A stretch of DNA of 64,000 nucleotides from Adiantum capillus-veneris. Taxonomy: Eukaryota; Streptophyta; Polypodiopsida; Polypodiales; Pteridaceae. Positions 59,042 to 64,000 of the stretch are shown here, one piece after another. The position numbers and the translations under genes were made by a program. The DNA is taken from assembly GCA_014529385.2 (NCBI GenBank), contig CM043969.1:75128676-75192675 (forward strand), read 5' to 3'. A model generated the notes under the pieces. The model was not told the origin of the DNA. It was given only the letters and a program-made list of their open reading frames with translations, and did not search any database. Each line of letters starts with the position of its first letter. Position 1 is the first letter of the stretch.

Positions 59042-59645
59042 GATCCTTGGCAAGTAGAATGTCCTCCACCCTGTGCTATTTGTATTTTATAGAGAGTCAA
59101 AAAAGACTAGGTATGCTTTGCTTTGTGTTGCAACTTGAAATACATGGTGACAATTTTGATTGAAAATGCTAGAGAAGCCTCTTTAGATTATTTTTGTAAC
59201 ATTTAATGGTCTAGTAACTTGTGTCTAGCGAAAAATAACATGAACAAAGTGAGCATTTCATTAGGATTGATTCCTAATGAGCATAGCAAGAGTGCTTGGA
59301 TGGAGAGAGCAACAAAAAGCATAACACCTAATTAGATAGGCATGATCCTTGGCAAGTAGAATGTCCTCCACCCTGTGCTATTTGTATTTTATAGAGAGTC
59401 AAAAAAGACTAGGTATGCTTTGCTTTGTGTTGCAACTTGAAATACATGGTGACAATTTTGATTGAAAATGCTAGAGAAGCCTCTTTAGATTATTTTTGTA
59501 ACATTTAATGGTCTAGTAACTTGTGTCTAGCAAAAAATAACATGAACAAAGTGAGCATTTCATTAGGATTGATTCCTAATGAGCATAGCAAGAGTGCTTG
59601 GATGGAGAGAGCAACAAAAAGCATAACACCTAATTAGATAGGCAT
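59042..59645. repeat. 302-bp tandem duplication across an LTR border
   Basis: 59042-59343 and 59344-59645 are virtually identical; I saw one base change (GTCTAGCG versus GTCTAGCA). Each copy contains about 153 bp of flank plus the LTR end TGTAACATTTAATGG. Confidence 0.93.
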
Positions 59646-60941
59646 GAACAATACTTCAAAAGAGAGAGAAATTAAACTATTGACAACAATTGAGGACCGG
59701 ATTTACATGGAGCCAGTCCCCCCTCTAAAAGTCTTTGTATTGTAGGTTTCCCCCATCACGGGAGACATTTTAAAATACAATTCTTTGTGTTCCTTCAATA
59801 ACTAGCTAGTGCAATGAAGATGGAAGCTTCAAGCACTAAGCAAGCACTTATAAAACACAACATCCCCTCACGGTCTCAGACCCAAGACCTCACACACCTT
59901 TGAAGATGGTGAGAGCTAGCGGGTATGAGAGTAGATTGAGAGGAAGAAGGAGTAGTCTTACGAGAAAAAAGTATATCTCCTCACATAATCACTCATAATA
60001 GCATAGCATAGCTTAGTAATTAGCATGGTAGACGAGATGAACATGCATTGAAGCTTGGCTCTTGGTTGGATTTGCATCACAAAGCCCAACATTGTTGGTA
60101 TAGGCCTCCCTTCTCACAAGCTTGGAGTAGATGAGCTTTCCATTAAAGCTTGAGAAGGAGAGAGAGAGTCTTCTTGCTTCATACATGAGATTGTGTGAGT
60201 GTGTAAGTGATAATGCCTTGCCAAAATCAGTCCCCCCCCCTCTCTCTCTCTCTCTCTCTTGGTTAACTCCTTTTTCAAATTACTCTTGTTGGCACCCCAT
60301 TGGACCCAACAAAGCTTAGCCCAATGAAAATTGAGAACAATAAGTGATAGCCTTGTGACATGTGTCCCCTTTCCCCTTTTGTGAGAGCTTATAGTAATCA
60401 AATAAACCAATTAAACTCTCATTGGACCCCTTTCTCTTATGGCCAATAGGAAGCAAGCAAGCCATTGGGCTGTTGAATGCTCATTGGACCGCTTTGGAGA
60501 CTGTGCAATAGTATTCTAGAGAGCTTGATTCGTATTGGTCCGTTTATCAAGTGTTTTTAAATGAATTAAACTAGATTTACTCTAGCCTAATTCTCATTGG
60601 TCCACCTCTATAGTCATCCAATAGGATTTGAATGCACCTTGTGGGAAATTGGGCTAGGGAGCTCACATGTGTTCATTATGCCCTTTGTGTAAAGGGAAGC
60701 CTTTGAGTGTGTGTGTGTGTGTGTGTGTGTGTGTTCTCTCAGAATCTTCTCTCTCTTCCCCTACGTTAAGGGCTTGCCCCCTCCTATTTAGGAGTTATGA
60801 AAGACTTTTTGATCATGTCATAAAATCTAATATCTAACCAACCCAAATGATTTTCTCATATTAAATTGATCACTTAATGTGGGAGAATAAACGGGAATAA
60901 GTGTTAAGATATAGATATGTGCTTATAGATCTATCTCAACA
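59195..60941 (-). mobile_element. Family A LTR, minus orientation (solo or 3' LTR)
   Basis: In sense it starts TGTTGAGATAGATC (60941) and ends CATTAAATGTTACA (59195; also repeated by the 302-bp duplication). No PBS follows the end, so this is a solo LTR or a 3' LTR. It contains (TG)n at 60705-60733 and C/(CT)n at 60233-60259. Confidence 0.75.
60902..60941. repeat. 40-bp imperfect palindrome at the head-to-head LTR junction
   Basis: TGTTAAGATATAGAT at one end and ATCTATCTCAACA at the other. Each end can be read as a TGTT-type LTR start in opposite directions. Confidence 0.65.
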
Positions 60942-62404
60942 CGGGGCCAATAGTAAAGGGGACCAAATGGGAGATGGTCTATCAGGAGCAAGGCTAACCA
61001 ATGGAGCATAAGACCTTAGGGTTAGCTTTATTGAAGACCTCCAATAATGTGTGTAAAAGTCCTTTGACCTTAGGTAAGCTAGGGCTGAGCTTGAGGTGGG
61101 AACCCGACCCAAACTCGAGGTGCTTGACCTGCTTGAGGTGCTTGTCGTGCTTGAGGTGTTTGTCCTGCTTGAGGTGCTTGAGGTGCTTGACTTACTCCAT
61201 GCTTGAGGTGCTTGACTTGCCGCTTGATTAAGGTGTTTGAGGTGCCTTGATATGCTTGCTTGAGATGCTTGTGGGAATACCCCCTAGTCCAAGTGCCTTG
61301 TCATGCTTGATGACTAAGGTGCTTGAGCTCCTAAAGTCAAAAGCATCCCTACAAGAGGGGGGGCGAGCCCTTTTCCTAGGGATTAGAGAGAGAACACACA
61401 CTCACACTCACAAGGGAAGCCCCAACTTGAAGAGGCAGCAAGGACACATGTCAGGTCCCTACCCATGTTACCTTCATGTGTTGCTTGAAGCCTATTGGCT
61501 AAGCTTCAAAGGGGTCCAATGATAAATTACTTGAATTATCTAATTGTTTTTGCATTTATCAAGTCCTCTCTCTCAAAGGGGAAAGGGGGACACTTGTCCC
61601 AAGGCTATCCCTGTTGCTTGTAATGGCTTCTGCTTGTGATTGGCAAGGCCTGGAGGGGTGCAATGAGCTTCAAGCATGAGCTACAAGGAGGGGTCGACCC
61701 AAGCAAGCTAGGGGGTGCTTAGGGGGTATACTCACCCACACACACTCACAAGCACTCTCATTGTGTACTATGCAAAGTGCAAGAGCTCCCTCTCTTTCTC
61801 CAAGCAAGTAGAGGTTGAGAGCCTACACCAACACTCTTGGCTATGGAGTGCAAATCCATCCAAGAGCCATGCTTCAATGCTTGAGCTTGCCATCTATTTC
61901 TTCGTCATTACTATGCTATTATGTATGCTAGCACAAGAGTTATGATAAGTGAGGAACTAGCTCTTTCTCGTATGAAATGTTTCTTCTTCCTCTTCTCTAC
62001 CCTCATTCCCTGCTAGCTCTCTCCACCTTCGAAGGTGTTTGAGGTCTTGGGACTGAGGCTTGGGATAGTTAAAGCTTTTTTCAAGTTTATGTTATGTTTG
62101 TGATGCATGAAGCCTTCCATCTTCATGGCATCACCTAGGTCACAAGGAACACAAAGACTGTATTGTAACAAGTCTCTCTTTATGGGAGAAATCATAATAC
62201 AAATGCCTATTGGAGGACGGACTTGTTGTCATGTTCTCTAAACTCTCTCTCTTGCAAAAGTATTGTCTATGCCAAGTTAACTAATTGCTATGATTATGTT
62301 GCTATCTTCAATTATGTCAACCCGCTATGCTCACAAAATCATTTCTTGAAAGTACTCTCATTAAATTCCGCTACTCTCAAATTGAATAGGCAAATTCCAT
62401 TACA
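60942..62404 (+). mobile_element. 5' LTR of family A copy 3
   Basis: The end is firm: CCATTACA at 62404, followed by a tRNA-Met PBS. From about 61355 it aligns with the minus LTR at 59195-60941 reversed (GAGAACACACACTC, GACACTTGTCCCAAGGCTAT, GGTGTTTGAGGTCTTGGG). The start is uncertain, somewhere at or after 60902. 60942-61350 is specific to this copy. Confidence 0.7.
61111..61325 (+). repeat. Minisatellite in family A copy 3 LTR
   Basis: Irregular repeats of CTTGAGGTGCTTGACCTG and variants, with units of 15-24 bp. They create an artefactual CLRCL-repeat ORF. Confidence 0.88.
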
Positions 62405-62425
62405 TTGGTATCAGAGCATTTGGTT
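62405..62425 (+). other. Primer binding site of family A copy 3
   Basis: TTGGTATCAGAGCATTTGG directly after the LTR, the initiator tRNA-Met type. Confidence 0.92.
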
Positions 62426-62818
62426 TCTCTTTTCTTCCTTAAGAAGAAAGGTCCTTAAGTAGCCTATAAATGGTTGATGTTGTTAATTATAATAGGGTAA
62501 GTGGAATTGGGATCTATTATCGGTTTTGTTGAGCCCACTATGTAGGGGATGGTGCACACCTCGGGAGCTTTGGACTTAATAATGGAGTCTTTCTAGACCT
62601 GCCTACGGCTTTACCATTATTGAGCCATAAGAAGTCCAAAAGGAGCTAACCCTTGGCAACTCTGCTATGTTAGACCTACTCCTCTACTCTCTATAATTAA
62701 CCACTTTGAGCCGTGGGTGTAGATACTTAAGAGCCAATTTTCAAAGGCTAAGAGGAGTGGCAACTAAGGTTTTGTATTGCCAAAGCATACACTAAGTATA
62801 AACATAAATTTTGTCAAC
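62426..62818 (+). other. Leader of family A copy 3
   Basis: Non-coding sequence between PBS and gag ATG. It aligns with the inverted leader at 21384-21620. Confidence 0.75.
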
Positions 62819-64000
62819 ATGGCTGACAATAATCAAGAGAGTAGAATGAACATTGATAGCGTTGATTTTGCACATGAAGGTGCTAATGATGATGCTCCCA
62901 TGTTTGTGAATTATCTCGTCACTAGGTTGCAACAAGCTATGGGCAACCTTGTTTTGCAAGCCGAAGTTACTCAACAACTTCGTGCTTATGGAATTTCCCT
63001 TCCTCTCCCAGAGGAGAGAGAGCTTAGGAGGCCTCTTGAAGAGACCCCCAAAAGAAGACTCTTTCCCATTCGAGAGGAGGAATCCAAAGAGAAAGAAAGC
63101 AATGACAGTCTAAGTTCTTCTGAAGATGTGGCTGCACGAAGACGGCGGTCTAGACGATCGCCTACTCCTCCCAAGAGGAAAAGAGCAACATATAGTCCTT
63201 CTCCTCATCACTCTGAAAGGCAAGAGGAAACAAAGGAAGAAAAGGTCTAGGAAGAGGTCACCCTCTTCTCCTTCTTCTTCACCTTCCTCCTCTTTCGATG
63301 AAAATTATGGCTATTCTCCTAGAGAATACAAGCGGGGAGGACATTGCAAATCATTTCTTGCATGGCGAAGGTCACAAAAGCTAAAGAAGTTCAAGGAGGG
63401 AGGAAAGAGTATCTCTTTTCTCACCTATGATGGCACCTTTGGTGCTACCGACAAAGTGTTGGCCTTCATCCAACAATTTGATGCGGCCTTTGGGGACGAG
63501 GGCTTCATAGAGTCCTCCAAGCTACGCCATGTAGCTATGCACTTCCAAAAATCAGCTCGTCAATGGTGGGCTAGCCTTCGTGGAAATGGAGAAGCCCCAA
63601 AGACATGGAAAACTCTACGAGTTTCCATCATGAAGCAATTTCTTCCAAGTGATACTAAAAATAAAGTTCTTACCGAATGGCGCGGCTTGAAGCTTCTCTC
63701 TCATGAGTCTATCAACAAGTATGTAGACAAGTTTTGGGATTTACATCTCAAAGCTACTGTCTTTCAAAAGATAGACTTTGCCGAACAAAGACAGCAATTC
63801 TGTGCGGGATTACCTGAAGAGATGGCCGAGCTGAATATATCAACTCTCAACGGCCGGTACTATTACCGAAGTAATCCACCACACCATGGTTGCTTCACGC
63901 TTCAATTTCCATCAAGGGGCTAGACGTAATGTCAAGCCCATGGAAAACAAAGATAAAAATGATGCAAAGGGGAAATCCAATGCTCAAAATAATTCCCAAG
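62819..64000 (+). pseudogene. gag of family A copy 3 (runs off the window)
   Basis: ATG at 62819, chosen because MADN is also the start in copy 2. N-terminal part MADNNQESRMNIDSVDFAHE, then a leucine-rich stretch and an Arg/Ser-rich linker to 63250. A frameshift near 63220 leads into the capsid body (FLAWRRSQKLKKFKEGGKSI, MHFQKSARQWWASLRGNGEA, INKYVDKFWDLHLKATVFQK) to about 63830. A further frameshift (and one stop) brings back HHTMVASRFNFHQGARRNVK to the window end. It is the most complete family A gag here; two frameshifts make it inactive. Confidence 0.88.

Noticed and set aside
61001-61231. Cysteine-rich CLRCL-repeat ORF
   Set aside because: It comes from the CTTGAGGTG minisatellite inside a family A LTR; repeat units of mixed length are not frame-preserving.
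62777-62818. Earlier in-frame ATG at 62777 as gag start
   Set aside because: The leader there is not conserved as coding in copy 2; both copies share MADN at 62819 and 21051.

Overview
The window looks like a repeat-dominated, intron-bearing land-plant nuclear genome. The evidence is several Ty3/gypsy and Ty1/copia LTR retrotransposons with plant-type primer binding sites, a plant-type beta-tubulin first exon, pentatricopeptide-repeat (PPR) remnants, and very long (GA)n, (GT)n and (TA)n microsatellites. The PPR style (LKACGT..DVNMGK..VDMYDKC) and the number of decayed PPR pieces suggest a fern or another seed-free plant. That placement is inference. No intact host protein-coding gene, rRNA or tRNA gene was found; every coding trace is broken or partial. 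|| Layout. 1-3850: minus-strand 5' part of a Ty3/gypsy element (family B copy 1: gag, palindrome-studded leader, PBS, truncated LTR). 3851-8622: minus-strand Ty3/gypsy chromovirus (family A copy 1: gag to integrase and chromodomain). 8623-10420: non-coding, with nested repeats at 9563-10250. 10421-13020: unexplained sequence, a beta-tubulin exon-1 pseudogene and a PPR pseudogene, all minus strand. 13021-16660: a receptor-kinase-like transmembrane exon split by a Ty1/copia element with matching target-site duplications (13332-16369). 16661-22836: family A copy 2 (minus), with an in-place inversion at its 5' end. 22837-24190: LTR, PBS and leader of another element (family D, plus). 24191-30136: AT-rich sequence with microsatellites and no genes. 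30137-35815 and 42330-44521: two oppositely oriented arrays of a modular repeat whose modules are separated by microsatellites. Between them lie PPR debris (36150-38400), AT-rich DNA, a microsatellite cluster (40398-41440) and a probable LINE ORF1 remnant. 44522-48025: a very decayed gypsy element including an RT N-terminus. 48026-58115: family B copy 2, almost complete from LTR to LTR with a CAATG target-site duplication, lacking RT/RNase H but carrying a second protease-like domain and an extra ORF after integrase. 58116-59041: PPR trace and microsatellites. 59042-62404: two family A LTRs arranged head to head. 62405-64000: PBS, leader and gag of family A copy 3 (plus), running off the window. 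|| How the parts work together. The window is layered transposon history. Family A and B elements would copy themselves by tRNA-primed reverse transcription, gag packaging and integrase insertion, but all copies here carry frameshifts, deletions or duplications. The most unusual content is the organisation of family B (two retropepsin-like domains, a downstream ORF3 with a possible splice acceptor, and a recurrent near-perfect palindrome in its leader), and the microsatellite-bounded modular arrays that carry a conserved TATA-like site.
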